From NCBI GenBank assembly GCA_938084055.1, contig CALKDK010000014.1, positions 1-64,000 of the forward strand: DNA of 64,000 nt, read 5' to 3'. A model generated the notes under the pieces. That model saw only the letters and a list, made by a program, of their open reading frames with translations, made no database searches and was not told where the DNA came from. This stretch comes from an uncultured Luminiphilus sp. Lineage in GTDB: Bacteria; Pseudomonadota; Gammaproteobacteria; Pseudomonadales; Halieaceae. Positions 1 through 12,684 of the stretch are shown here, piece after piece (within the stretch, counting starts at the first letter, position 1; each line of letters begins with the position of its first letter). The position numbers were made by a program, and so were the translations under genes.

Positions 1-1
1 T

Positions 2-382
2 TGGTACGAGTGGCAGCGGCAGCCGGCAGGAAAAATACCCTGGTTCCACCATCTACAGGGTGAACTGCTTTATTTCGCCGGTATTTACAACGACACCAGT
101 GGCTGTGCCATTGTCACCCGGAGCGCACTGGAAGGCATTGCACATATCCATCATCGACAGCCCGTTTTGCTTGACCCCCGGGGTGTCAGCCACTGGCTCG
201 AGGGTCATGATCTGTTTGCCAGCGCCATCACCCATGACATCCAGTGTCATCCGGTGAGTCGTCGCGTTAATCGACCGGTCAATGATGACGAGGGTTTAAC
301 AAATGAGGTGACTCTGGAAGAACTCGAGGCAGGCAAGTCCGACCCGCAGGGACAGGACGGCGACCTGTTTGGCCAAGAGTGA
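2..382 (+). CDS. SOS response-associated peptidase (SRAP/YedK/HMCES family), C-terminal part, truncated by window edge
   Basis: Frame from position 2 reads WYEWQRQPAGKIPWFHHLQGELLYFAGIYNDTSGCAIVTRSALEGIAHIHHRQPVLLDPRGVSHWLEG...VSRRVNRPVND, typical of SRAP C-terminal regions (IHxRxPvxL, VSxxVN). Confidence 0.85.
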   Translation, partial: WYEWQRQPAGKIPWFHHLQGELLYFAGIYNDTSGCAIVTRSALEGIAHIHHRQPVLLDPRGVSHWLEGHDLFASAITHDIQCHPVSRRVNRPVNDDEGLTNEVTLEELEAGKSDPQGQDGDLFGQE

Positions 383-476
383 TCGCGTTCCCAACGTCGA
401 TGCACTGGGGTAAGTGTGAGAAGTTATTGAGTGTCTCTTCGAACATACGGCAGATTTGGCTACATGCGGGTGAGGC

Positions 477-989
477 TTAGAAATTCATCGGGGTCAACGA
501 GATTGCTGCACTACCCTCTTCGCCGTAGGCAATGTCTTGTGGAAAGAGGTCCTCGTCGAAAAGGAAAGTTGTTTCTTCCGGATACGTGTCTTCGATGATC
601 GCGGAGCCCCTGATGGTGGGATTGCTACGGTTGCCTGACACCAGGATTTGTGCGCTGACAACAGCGACCGCCTCGCGCTCGGCTGAGTCGCGTACTGTGA
701 ATCGAATGTTACCCGTGCAGAGGGCATTGATGCTGTAGCGGCCTTTGCCATAACCCTTGAATATGTATAAGGCGCCGCCGTTCAACTCTTCTATGGGCAC
801 GCGCAGCTGCTTCAGTTCTACCTTGCCGGCGCCGTCAAAAGCCAGCACAGCGGTTGCCATGTGATTGGCACTGTCGAGGGCGGTGGTGGTGAGGGTAAGG
901 GCAAAATCACCGTTGATATCAGATTCGGAGCAGTCCGCAGCCGCGTAAGCACTGGCCATCAATATCGGCAGTAAAAGTAGTCCTCGCAT
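477..989 (-). CDS. hypothetical secreted protein
   Basis: 170-aa ORF with N-terminal signal peptide MRGLLLLPILMASAYAAADC; no family recognised. Confidence 0.6.
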   Translation of the reverse strand: MRGLLLLPILMASAYAAADCSESDINGDFALTLTTTALDSANHMATAVLAFDGAGKVELKQLRVPIEELNGGALYIFKGYGKGRYSINALCTGNIRFTVRDSAEREAVAVVSAQILVSGNRSNPTIRGSAIIEDTYPEETTFLFDEDLFPQDIAYGEEGSAAISLTPMNF

Positions 990-1080
990 TTTTCGCTCCC
1001 TGGGTATTCTTTGTGGTGACCAATTAAATTATGGGGCTTTAAGCCTGGGTGATGTCAAGTTACGGACAGGTACCACCTTG

Positions 1081-4000
1081 TCAGTGCTTCAGGTCGGCGA
1101 GTTCGGCCTCCAGGCGCTGCCGGGCTGTGGCCCTTGGTTTGGCCCAGCGGGCAATGCCCAGGTAGACGACCGGAGTGAGGTACAGCGTAAAGATGGCTGC
1201 CAGCCCCAGCCCTCCGAAGACCACCCAGCCCACCGCTTCCCGGGCCTCGGAACCCGGGCCCGACGCCAGAATCAATGGCAGCGCCCCGATAACTGTGGAT
1301 ACCAGTGTCATCGCGATAGGACGTATCCGGGTGTGGGCTGCTTCAACAATAGCCTCCCTGACGGCATAACCCTGATCACGAAGTTGATCGGCGAACTCCA
1401 CGAGTAAAATGCCGTTTTTGGCAATCAAACCGATGAGCATGACCAGGCCAACCTGGGAATAAATGTTCAGTGAAGTCCCCGTCATGTACAGGGAGAATAT
1501 CGCAGCCGCGAGGCCAAAGGGCACAATCATCATGATGACGATCGCCGACGTCACACTTTCAAACTGTGCGACCAGAACGAGGAAAACCACCAGCAGGGCA
1601 AAGCCATAGCTCATTAACGTATCGCGAGTTGCCTCATCAAGCGCTGCAGCTTCCCCGCGGGTGATCACCGAGATATCAGCCGGCAGCACTCTCTCTCCCA
1701 GCGCCATGAGGTCGTCAATGGCGGTCTGCAATGCCACGCCGGGTTGCACCTCAGCATCGATTTCAATGGCCCTGCGTTGCAGCCGCCGATCGAGTTGTCC
1801 GGCGACGCCACGCTCTTCAAGTGTCACAACACTCGACAACGGCACCACAGCATTACCGCTGGTACGCACGTAAAGGTTGACGAGGTCGCTGGGGTCATTG
1901 ATTTTGTTAGCGCCGGCCTCAAGGATGATTGGGACGGTTTGGTCATCGACATTGAGGTCAATTACGCGGTAGCCGTCCACCATGACTCGGAGAGCCTGTG
2001 CCACATCATCGAGTGGGATATTCAGGTCGGAGGCGCGCTCACGGTCAATCTGTACCGAGAGCTGGGGTTGAGAGGGGTCGTAGCTGATTCGAGGGCGGCT
2101 GACCGTGTCGAGCTGCTCGCGGATGGCCTCGCTGTAACGGCGTGCCGCCGCATAGAGTACATCGTAGTCGGTGCCCAGCAGCGCAAGACTGACACCGCCA
2201 TTGGAGGCCCCGCGGATGTTGAGTGAATTACCGCTGAAAATTCGCGTGGTCATACCGGGTAGGTCAGCAAATAACGGATTGAGCTCGGCGGCGATGGCCT
2301 GCTGGGTCCGATCGCGTTCCTGCCATGGAACCAGTCGAGCATTGATAAAGACAATATTGGGGTCCCAGCGGCCGACAACCGTGTACAGGCTTTCGATTTC
2401 ACCATTGTCGATCAGGGGTACCAGAATGTTTTCCAGTCTGTCCCCCTGCCGCTCGACGTAGGCGAGGCCAACGCCGTCAGGGCCGCGCGCAAAAATATTC
2501 AACATGCCACGGTCTTCGGGTGGCAGCAGCTCCCGATCGAGTTGCCAGTACAGTGTGCCGGCGGTCCCTGCAGCGCCAACACAGATCAGCAAAGCCACCA
2601 GAGGCCAGCGCAATACCAGATTCAAGCTGCGCACATAAAACCCGAGCAGGACCTGCCCGACCGCCTCGCTGCGGCGGGAGCGGGGGGTGTGGGTAGCCAG
2701 TTTGGCCATTGCCGCAGGTACCAGGCTGAGTGCGACGAATGAGGATACGGCCACAGCAATGGCGAGCATGAGGCCGAACTCTCGAAATAATCGGCCCGCT
2801 GTGCCGGGCAGAAAAGCAATGGGGATGAAGACTGCCACCAGGACCGCGGTGGTTGCCACAACGGCGAAGAATACCCGGCGGGTACCGACTATAGCCGCTA
2901 CGCTGGAGGGCTCGCCTGCGGCACGACGGCGCTGAACGCTCTCCAGAACTACGATGGCATCGTCCACGATAAGGCCGGTGGCAAGTACCAGAGCCAGGAG
3001 CGTAAGAATGTTGACTGAGAACCCCAGCAGCCAGCACGCAGCCATAGTGCCCAGCAGGGAAATGGGTATAGCGATAGCGGGTATGAGGGTCAGTCGCATC
3101 GACCCCGAAAACAGTCGAATGGTTCCTATCACGACCAGGATGGCAATACCGAGGGTAAACAGCACTTCCCGAACTGCGCCCCTGATGAATACGGCATTGT
3201 CCGAGATTACGACCAGCTTCAGGTCTTCGAACCGGGTGTTGACCTCTTCGATGGCTGATTGGACTCCTGACGATATTTCAATGGTATTGGAGCCAGCCTG
3301 TCGAACAATACCGATGCCCACCACCCGCTCACCATCGAGACGCACGATACTGGTGGCGTCCGCGGGGGAAAAGGTAACGGTGGCCACGTCGCCGATACGA
3401 ATGCCGTCGCGAATGACGAGGGACTCGATGTCGCGTTCCTTCGTGACGGCAGCGTCGGCGCGGACCAGAAGCTGTTGTTCTCCGGCTCGGAAGCTGCCAG
3501 CAGGTACATCCAGGGGAGCGCCACGCAGCACGTTGGCGACATCCGTAACCGTCAGGCTATAGCTGGTGAGACGCAGTGGGTCGAGTATCACGCGCAGGAC
3601 ACGCTCCCGGGCACCGAACAGAGGTACGTCGGCGACGCCGGGAAGCGATATAAAGCGTGGCACGATATCCTGTTCAATCCGCCGTGTGAGGGCTTCTTCG
3701 CTCAGACTTTCGCTTTTGACAGCAATTCGGACAATTTCATCGCCCTGTTGGTCAGCCTTGAAAACGGACAGTGCCTCGATTGCGTCCGGGAGGTCTCTCT
3801 CGATTCTGCTAACGGCTTCCCGGACATCAGATGCGGCTTTGTCCACGCTGGTGCCCGGACGGAACTCTACCCAGATGCGGGTATTATTTTCTTCGCTCGC
3901 GGAGTTGATTTCCTTGACGCCCGTGACGCGCGCCACAGCGCCCTCGAGAAGTCGTGTTACCTCGGTATCCATAGTTTCCGGAGAGGCACCCGGCAGCTGC

Positions 4001-4176
4001 GCACGAACGGTGACCAGAGGTCTATCGACGTCGGGCAGCTCGCGAACCTCAATGGCCATAACGGCGGCAATGCCCGCGATGGCTATCAACAGGTTGAGAA
4101 CCAATGTCAGCAGCGGGCGTTTGACCCCGAGTTCCGGTAAACCCCCCGTCCGCCCCAGCCCGGGTAATTCAGCCAT
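1081..4176 (-). CDS. efflux RND transporter permease subunit (AcrB/MexB-like)
   Basis: About 1030 aa from internal Met MAELPGLG; RND features (RPLLTLVLNLLIAIAG, GLIVDDAIVVLE, AKNGILLVEFA). Start moved to 4176, giving an 8-nt overlap with the adaptor gene. Confidence 0.93.
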   Translation of the reverse strand: MAELPGLGRTGGLPELGVKRPLLTLVLNLLIAIAGIAAVMAIEVRELPDVDRPLVTVRAQLPGASPETMDTEVTRLLEGAVARVTGVKEINSASEENNTRIWVEFRPGTSVDKAASDVREAVSRIERDLPDAIEALSVFKADQQGDEIVRIAVKSESLSEEALTRRIEQDIVPRFISLPGVADVPLFGARERVLRVILDPLRLTSYSLTVTDVANVLRGAPLDVPAGSFRAGEQQLLVRADAAVTKERDIESLVIRDGIRIGDVATVTFSPADATSIVRLDGERVVGIGIVRQAGSNTIEISSGVQSAIEEVNTRFEDLKLVVISDNAVFIRGAVREVLFTLGIAILVVIGTIRLFSGSMRLTLIPAIAIPISLLGTMAACWLLGFSVNILTLLALVLATGLIVDDAIVVLESVQRRRAAGEPSSVAAIVGTRRVFFAVVATTAVLVAVFIPIAFLPGTAGRLFREFGLMLAIAVAVSSFVALSLVPAAMAKLATHTPRSRRSEAVGQVLLGFYVRSLNLVLRWPLVALLICVGAAGTAGTLYWQLDRELLPPEDRGMLNIFARGPDGVGLAYVERQGDRLENILVPLIDNGEIESLYTVVGRWDPNIVFINARLVPWQERDRTQQAIAAELNPLFADLPGMTTRIFSGNSLNIRGASNGGVSLALLGTDYDVLYAAARRYSEAIREQLDTVSRPRISYDPSQPQLSVQIDRERASDLNIPLDDVAQALRVMVDGYRVIDLNVDDQTVPIILEAGANKINDPSDLVNLYVRTSGNAVVPLSSVVTLEERGVAGQLDRRLQRRAIEIDAEVQPGVALQTAIDDLMALGERVLPADISVITRGEAAALDEATRDTLMSYGFALLVVFLVLVAQFESVTSAIVIMMIVPFGLAAAIFSLYMTGTSLNIYSQVGLVMLIGLIAKNGILLVEFADQLRDQGYAVREAIVEAAHTRIRPIAMTLVSTVIGALPLILASGPGSEAREAVGWVVFGGLGLAAIFTLYLTPVVYLGIARWAKPRATARQRLEAELADLKH

Positions 4177-5320
4177 TATCGTGGTCGTCCGGTACCGGTA
4201 GGGTTTCTGCTGCAGTTCGCGAAGCGTCACCATCACCCAGTACTGGATTTAGGTCACGAAGGTTGGCGCCGGCCCGCACGGCCTGTACACCCTCCGTAAT
4301 GACTCGTGTGCCCAGCGGAATATCGGCCTCAATCAGGATTTCGCCCGCCAGGCGTTTGACCAGCTGGACGTCCCGACGAGCGGCTTTGCCATCTTCTTCA
4401 ATCCAGATATAGGCACCATCAGCACCCCATTGCACAGCGACATCCGGAACGGCGCGAAACGTGCCCCGCTCAGCCCTCACGCTTATTTCAAAAGCCATGC
4501 CCGGGCGGTACTGGTCTGTTGCATTGTTGATGGCGGCTCTGGCCGTGTAGGCCCTGGATGTCGGGTCAATACGTGAATCCACGGCAATTATTTCACCGTT
4601 AAGTGGGCGATCTGCGCCGTCCCACAGTCTCACCTCGACCGGGGTACCCGTCTGGATTTTATTCACATAGACCTCAGGCACTGCGAAATTGACCAACAGT
4701 TGACTGCGGTCGTCCAGGGTGGTGACCTGTGTGGCGGTATCAATCCGATCTCCAGAGTCGATTTCAGTAATACCCACCACACCGGTAAAAGGAGCTCGGA
4801 TAAAACGCCTGTCCAGATCCACTCTGGCTTGGTCAAGAGTGATGCGCGCCGTATCCGCAGCAGCGATGGCGCCATCAATCTGACTCTGGGGAAGATTGGC
4901 GTTCTGCTGGTTAACCTGCCGGTAACGGCGCACCAGCCGCTCGGCATCCGCCAACTGCACCTCAGCCAGCTCCACGGCCAGCACTTCATCTCGGTTGTCG
5001 AGTTCCAAAAGAGTCTCGCCCGCGGTGACCCGGGCATTGGCGGTGAAATGGACAGCACGCACAATACCTGCGGCTTCGGGGTAAAGTACGACGCTGTGCA
5101 GGGCTCGGGCTGTGCCTACAGCCTGAATAGTTTCGATCAGGAGTTGCTCGTTAATGGCCTCGGTGACTACCGTGGTGGCACCTGAAGGGCGAAAACCCGG
5201 CCGTGGACTCTCTCCATTGTCACCGCACCCGGCAATAAAAATGAACGCGGCACAGCACACCGTGCCCAGAATCTTTCGGGGCTTTCTGGCTGTGTGCTCT
5301 CCACGGATGAACGCCAACAT
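4169..5320 (-). CDS. efflux RND transporter periplasmic adaptor subunit (HlyD/AcrA-like)
   Basis: Lipoprotein-like N-terminus (AAFIFIAGCGDNG); biotinyl-lipoyl-like and coiled-coil regions; ends just upstream of the RND permease. Likely start M at 5320. Confidence 0.9.
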   Translation of the reverse strand: MLAFIRGEHTARKPRKILGTVCCAAFIFIAGCGDNGESPRPGFRPSGATTVVTEAINEQLLIETIQAVGTARALHSVVLYPEAAGIVRAVHFTANARVTAGETLLELDNRDEVLAVELAEVQLADAERLVRRYRQVNQQNANLPQSQIDGAIAAADTARITLDQARVDLDRRFIRAPFTGVVGITEIDSGDRIDTATQVTTLDDRSQLLVNFAVPEVYVNKIQTGTPVEVRLWDGADRPLNGEIIAVDSRIDPTSRAYTARAAINNATDQYRPGMAFEISVRAERGTFRAVPDVAVQWGADGAYIWIEEDGKAARRDVQLVKRLAGEILIEADIPLGTRVITEGVQAVRAGANLRDLNPVLGDGDASRTAAETLPVPDDHDNG

Positions 5321-5485
5321 AGATGACCAATATCTGTTCGGTATCCTCAATACGCAGGGTGAGCGCCTGGGGATCGAAATTATCGAGACCCCCATGGTAC
5401 CTGACGCCAATATACCTGACCGCTTCCCTTTAAGTCGTTTTACGTGATTTGTACCGCACGGGCTGGCACATCGCCCGTGCGCCAA

Positions 5486-7072
5486 CTAGGTCGGCGGAGC
5501 GTTTTCATACCCAGGCAAAATGACCTCGATCAAGCGCGGCCCCTTTTCCCCCATGGCATCGGCAAACTGGCTATTGAATTGGTCCACGGTTTCAGCGCGA
5601 CTCGCTGTCATACCCATGCCCTCGGCAATTTTGACCCAGTCAATTGTAGGATTACTCAGGTCAAGCAGGGATTTGGCTTTTTCTGTTGGGTGGGCAACAC
5701 CCACCCGCTCCATTTCGATGTTGAGTATGGCGTAGGAGCTGTTGTTGAGTAACACCACGGTGATATCAAGGTTTTCCCGAACCATGGTCCACAGTGACTG
5801 CACTGTGTACATGGCTGACCCGTCTGCCTGCAAAGCCAACACCTTACGATCCGGGCAGGCCACCGCCGCGCCTACGGCCAAAGGCAGGCCCTGTCCAATG
5901 GCGCCGCCGGTCAACATGAGCCAGTCGTGGGGCGCCGCATAGCCACTGAGCACAAAGGCGCCCATGCCGTTGGTCGCGCCTTCGTCAGAGACAATGGCCT
6001 GGTCGGGCAGGTGGTTTGCAATTACCTTGCCCAGCTCCAACATAGTCATTGGGCCGGGCTCAAGTTCCTGAGTTTTTTGGGCCTGCAGAACCCGTGGTTG
6101 CTCAGGCGCTGCCAGCGCGTCAGCCAGCCTGGTCAGCGCATCCAGTGCGTCGGTTCGAACGTCCGCCAGCGTGGACAGCTGGGTGTCACCGGCAGCGAGG
6201 TAACTGGGTTTTCCTGGATAGGCAAAAAACGACACTGGCGCTTTGGAGCCGACAACAATGAGGGTATCCAAATCTTTGATAAATTCCGCTGCCTGCTCGC
6301 CAAAATAGGGTAGCCGTTCAACGGGTACCCGGCCTGCACCGCGCTGCATTCGCGCGCAAAAAGTCTCGGAAATGAGTCGGGCACCGGTGGCCGCCGCGAT
6401 TCGGCCAGCCTGCCAGAGGGCGTCGGCACGAAGCGCCCTGCCGCCGAGTAATAAAGCCGTGACCGATCCCTGCCGCAGCGCCTCGGCTGCGTCCTGTATG
6501 GCACGATCAGGCGCTCTGGGGATATCGGGTAGTTGCGGCGACGTTGGCTCGATTGCTGCCCCACTCCAGGCGTGATCTGCGGGGGCGATAAAGCTCGCAA
6601 CCTGTCCGGGGTAAACGCTGGCTGCCTCCCAGCCCGCGATGCCTGTCCCTGCGAGCTGGTCACTACTCTCTGAGGTGGCGATCCAATCTGATACGGGGGC
6701 AGCAAAACCCAAAATGTCGGAGGTCAATGGCGCATCGTATTCAAGGTGGTAGGTAGCGTGGTCACCAATCATATTCAGCACCGGCGACTGGGCGCGACGG
6801 GCGTTGTGCAGATTCGCCGACCCATTGCCAAAGCCAGGCCCCAGATGGAGCAAGGTGAGGGCGGGTTTGTCCGCCATTCGGCCATAGCCATCGGCGGCTC
6901 CCGTGACGACACCTTCGAATAATCCAAGAATGGCACGCACTCGGGGTTCACCATCCAACGCGGCTACCAGCTGCATTTCGGAGGTGCCGGGATTGGCGAA
7001 ACAAACCTCCACACCCGCATCCGCCAGCGCCCTGATCAAAACATCTGCCCCTGTGCTCAACCCAGCCCCCAA
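5486..7072 (-). CDS. thiamine-pyrophosphate-dependent enzyme, acetolactate synthase large subunit-like
   Basis: 528 aa; NPGTSEMQLVAAL, GLFEGVVTGAADGYGRM, and ADGSAMYTVQSLWTM...NNSSYAIL TPP-binding motif. Confidence 0.85.
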   Translation of the reverse strand: MGAGLSTGADVLIRALADAGVEVCFANPGTSEMQLVAALDGEPRVRAILGLFEGVVTGAADGYGRMADKPALTLLHLGPGFGNGSANLHNARRAQSPVLNMIGDHATYHLEYDAPLTSDILGFAAPVSDWIATSESSDQLAGTGIAGWEAASVYPGQVASFIAPADHAWSGAAIEPTSPQLPDIPRAPDRAIQDAAEALRQGSVTALLLGGRALRADALWQAGRIAAATGARLISETFCARMQRGAGRVPVERLPYFGEQAAEFIKDLDTLIVVGSKAPVSFFAYPGKPSYLAAGDTQLSTLADVRTDALDALTRLADALAAPEQPRVLQAQKTQELEPGPMTMLELGKVIANHLPDQAIVSDEGATNGMGAFVLSGYAAPHDWLMLTGGAIGQGLPLAVGAAVACPDRKVLALQADGSAMYTVQSLWTMVRENLDITVVLLNNSSYAILNIEMERVGVAHPTEKAKSLLDLSNPTIDWVKIAEGMGMTASRAETVDQFNSQFADAMGEKGPRLIEVILPGYENAPPT

Positions 7073-7433
7073 AGTGTGATGTAAATGGATAGATTAGCAT
7101 TTGCAGGGCGGCTCGGGGTGGACTGCCCAGCTTGAATTTGAACTTCGCGTATGTTTTTCTACTCGACCGTCGTGCGCAGGAGCCCTCCAGATTCCTTATA
7201 ATCCACAGGGCCAGACGGCACGGATGTGCCTGACGTTTGCCTTTACACTACGTTGCACCGGGCCGGGCTCGATGGGCCTCCGTGTGCCAGGCACCCAAAA
7301 CATTCCCCCTCGCGGCCACCGTGCCTCACTGGTCAGCGTGGGCCCGGCGGCGATCGTTCCGGGAGCTCCCCGTCCCTGCTTTGGCAGGAGTCGACGTAGC
7401 GCCCGAGATTAAACACTGATTGAGAGATTCCAG

Positions 7434-8585
7434 ATGATTCCAAGAACCTTATTTGACAACGAGCACGAACAATTTCGCGAATCATTCCGTCGATTTCTTG
7501 AAGCAGAAGCAGTCCCTTACTACGAGCAATGGGAAAAAGACGGTGAAATCGACCGCGCGCTTTGGACCAAGGCGGGTGCCCAGGGCTACCTGTGTCCAAC
7601 AGTATCAGAGGCCTACGGTGGTGCCGGGGCAGACTATCGCTACAACGTCATCGTAGGAGAGGAGCTGTCTGACCTGGGGATGGCGGGGGTTGGTTTCATT
7701 CTTCACTCCGATATTGTCGTGCCCTACATAGCAAACGTGGGTAACGAGGCCCAGAGACAAAAATTCCTGCCAAAATGTATCAGCGGCGAAATAGTGACCG
7801 CGATTGCAATGACCGAACCGGGAACCGGATCGGATCTTCAGGGAATACGCACCTCGGCGGTGGATTGTGGTGATCATTATTTGCTCAACGGAGCCAAGAC
7901 CTTCATCAGCTGCGGTCAGCAGGCAGATGTGGTCATAGTGGTTTGTCGTACCAACAGTGACCCCGAGGCGGGTGCACGGGCTTTCAGCTTGCTGATGGTG
8001 GAGAGGGGTATGGCCGGCTTTGAACGGGGTCGTAATCTCGACAAGGTAGGTCAGAAGGCGGCTGATACGTCCGAACTCTTTTTCAACGACGTCAGGGTGC
8101 CCAAGGAGAACCTGCTCGGAGAGGAGGGGATGGGATTCATGTACCTGATGCAGGAACTTCCCCAGGAGCGACTGAGTATTGCCACCTCCGCGGTTTCGGC
8201 CACGGAGGCTGCGCTGGCGATGACCGTGGACTACGTCAAGGGCCGCACTGCATTCGGTAAGCGCGTTGCCGACTTTCAGCACACACAGTTTACCCTCGCC
8301 CAGCTCGACGCCGAGGTTACGGCTATGCGGACGTTCATTGATCGCTGTGCCGAGTTGCATTTGACCAGGCAGCTCACCGCCGTCGATGCCTCCAAGGCCA
8401 AACTGCTGGCCACCGAGCTGCAGTGCAAAGTGGTTGATGAATGCGTGCAACTGCACGGTGGTTATGGGTATATGACCGAGTATCCAATTGCCCGTGCTTA
8501 TGCCGATGCACGGGTTCAGCGTATCTACGGTGGTACCAGTGAAATAATGAAGTTGATTATTGGGCGTGACCTGCTTGCGGCTTGA
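7434..8585 (+). CDS. acyl-CoA dehydrogenase family protein
   Basis: 383 aa; AMTEPGTGSDLQGIRT and QLHGGYGYMTEYPIARAYADARVQRIYGGTSEIMK signatures. Confidence 0.95.
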   Translation: MIPRTLFDNEHEQFRESFRRFLEAEAVPYYEQWEKDGEIDRALWTKAGAQGYLCPTVSEAYGGAGADYRYNVIVGEELSDLGMAGVGFILHSDIVVPYIANVGNEAQRQKFLPKCISGEIVTAIAMTEPGTGSDLQGIRTSAVDCGDHYLLNGAKTFISCGQQADVVIVVCRTNSDPEAGARAFSLLMVERGMAGFERGRNLDKVGQKAADTSELFFNDVRVPKENLLGEEGMGFMYLMQELPQERLSIATSAVSATEAALAMTVDYVKGRTAFGKRVADFQHTQFTLAQLDAEVTAMRTFIDRCAELHLTRQLTAVDASKAKLLATELQCKVVDECVQLHGGYGYMTEYPIARAYADARVQRIYGGTSEIMKLIIGRDLLAA

Positions 8586-8639
8586 GGGTAGGGCCTTCCA
8601 TCCGTATCGGGCAATGTAATTAAAATCGAGGAGTAAGCC

Positions 8640-9785
8640 ATGTCCAAGGGTCCACTGGCGGGCGTTAAGGTAGTTGAACTGGCGGGAATTGGTCCGGGTC
8701 CCTGCGCAGGGATGATGCTCGCTGATATGGGAGCTAATGTGACGGTCATCGAGCGTCGCTCGCCGAACACCAACGCGGCCCCCACCAGCGAACAGATGGC
8801 GGCCCAGACGTTCTACAACAGGGGCAAGCGCTCGATAGCGGTCGATTTGAAAAAGCCTGAGGCCACTGAGCTGGTACTCAAGTTGGTTGAGGACAGTGAT
8901 CTGCTGATTGAAGGCTTCCGACCCGGGGTAATGGAGCGTCTTGGGCTGGGTCCGGATACCTGCCTTGCTCGTAATCCACGTCTGGTATTCGGACGCATGA
9001 CGGGGTGGGGCCAGAGTGGCCCGCTGGCCCACGCAGCCGGGCATGACCCCAATTATATTGCGTTGAGCGGTGCCCTGTGGCCCGGTGGCAGTGCTGATCG
9101 CGCGCCCACCGCCCCGCTGACCCTGGTAGGGGATGTTGGCGGTGGCACCATGATCCTGATCTTTGGCTTATTGAGTGGGCTCATTCACGCGAGGCAGACG
9201 GGTGAAGGCCAGGTTGTGGATACGGCGATTACCGACGGCTCTGCTTATATCGCCTCACTGCTACGCATGATGCATAACACGGGGCAGATCAGCGATGACC
9301 CCGGATCGGGCTGGGCTGATTTCGGTGCGCCTTGGAACGACACCTATGCCTGTGCCGACGGTGGGTTCATTACCGTTTGTCCCCTCGAGCCCCAGTTCTA
9401 CGCAGAGCTGGTAACGCGTCTTGGTCTGGATGGGGATCCACTGTTCGCCGATCAGTGGGATAAAAGCCAGTGGCCGGCAGCAAAAGCTCGGATGGTTGAA
9501 ATGTTCGGGGGCAAGACGAGAGATGAGTGGTGCGCACTGCTGGAAGGCACCGATGTCTGTTTCGCGCCGGTCCTGAACATGAGTGAATCGGTGACCCATC
9601 CCCACAATGTCGCGCGGGAAACGTTCCTGACCCTTGACGGCGTGGTGCAGCCGGCGCCGGCGCCGAGATTCAGCCGCACGCCCCCCGAGGTGGGCGCCTG
9701 CCCGGTTCCCGGCCAGCATACCGATGAGATTGTTGCTGCGCTGGGTCTTGATCGCAGTGCATTGCGGGAGAGTGGGGCGATTTAG
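8640..9785 (+). CDS. CaiB/BaiF family CoA-transferase (alpha-methylacyl-CoA racemase-like)
   Basis: 381 aa; LAGVKVVELAGIGPGPCAGMMLADMGANVTVIER and HDPNYIALSGAL motifs. Confidence 0.92.
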   Translation: MSKGPLAGVKVVELAGIGPGPCAGMMLADMGANVTVIERRSPNTNAAPTSEQMAAQTFYNRGKRSIAVDLKKPEATELVLKLVEDSDLLIEGFRPGVMERLGLGPDTCLARNPRLVFGRMTGWGQSGPLAHAAGHDPNYIALSGALWPGGSADRAPTAPLTLVGDVGGGTMILIFGLLSGLIHARQTGEGQVVDTAITDGSAYIASLLRMMHNTGQISDDPGSGWADFGAPWNDTYACADGGFITVCPLEPQFYAELVTRLGLDGDPLFADQWDKSQWPAAKARMVEMFGGKTRDEWCALLEGTDVCFAPVLNMSESVTHPHNVARETFLTLDGVVQPAPAPRFSRTPPEVGACPVPGQHTDEIVAALGLDRSALRESGAI

Positions 9786-9883
9786 CCAGTGGGTTAGTGG
9801 GACTGGTGCTACCTCACCACGCGCGGCCCGGGAGAGAGCCCCGACAAACTGCAGTCCTGTATTGGTTGCCTGTCAGGTGGCGA

Positions 9884-10405
9884 TTACAGCGTGGTGCGCA
9901 TATCACCCAGATAGTCGAGTTTGCCAAGGGGTACGCCGAGTTGGCGCAATATGGCGTAGGTGGTGGCGGCATGGAAATAAACGTTGGGCAGGGAGAAGCT
10001 GAGCAGAAAACTATCGGTGGTGAAAGGTATTTGGAGCTTGCCGGCACGAAACAGCATATCGCGGCCCCCGAGGGCGTCGATGGCCTCACGATCCTGACTG
10101 GCCAGGTAGGCATGGGCCTCTGCCAGCAGTTCAGTGAGCTTTTCCCAGGTAATATCCTGGATCGAGGGCGGGGGTTCGAACAGGCCAGCTTTCATACCCT
10201 CGAGAGCGCCCATCGAGTGGTGCCATACCGAAATGATTTGGAAGCTTAGGGGCAGCATGTCCTCTCTCAGCCGAAAATTGAGCGCCTCCTCGAGATTGAG
10301 AATACCCTCTGAGGCAGACTGCTCAGCCTGCGCAAGTAGGCCGCTGACCGCTTTTACAGTTTGTAGATATGACCCGACGCTGGCGTCGTATAGGCTTAGG
10401 GACAT
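9884..10405 (-). CDS. DUF1993 family protein
   Basis: 173 aa; pattern MSLSLYDASVGSYLQTVKAVSGLLAQAE...FSLPNVYFHAATTYAILRQLGVPLGKLDYLG typical of DUF1993. Confidence 0.8.
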   Translation of the reverse strand: MSLSLYDASVGSYLQTVKAVSGLLAQAEQSASEGILNLEEALNFRLREDMLPLSFQIISVWHHSMGALEGMKAGLFEPPPSIQDITWEKLTELLAEAHAYLASQDREAIDALGGRDMLFRAGKLQIPFTTDSFLLSFSLPNVYFHAATTYAILRQLGVPLGKLDYLGDMRTTL

Positions 10406-10431
10406 GACACAACCTTTGCTATGGATTTTAG

Positions 10432-12555
<2,124 letters not shown>

Positions 12556-12684
12556 CCCTGTCATCCCATTTGCATCAGAGTCGGTGCCTGTTGGTGGCCG
12601 ACAGGGTTGCTGATTCTGTGAGGGCACTTTGGCGTGGGGCCTCGGGTCGCCCGGCGGCCTGCTCCTGTCGTAAGCCCGTGCCGC

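Noticed and set aside
7605-9044. 479-aa minus-strand ORF spanning acyl-CoA dehydrogenase and CoA-transferase genes
   Set aside because: Antisense shadow ORF over two clearly coding genes; no recognisable domain, His/Arg/Gly-rich low-quality composition.
9650-9670. GC-rich palindrome ccggcgccggcgccg
   Set aside because: Within the CoA-transferase coding sequence (Pro-Ala repeats); explained by codon usage.
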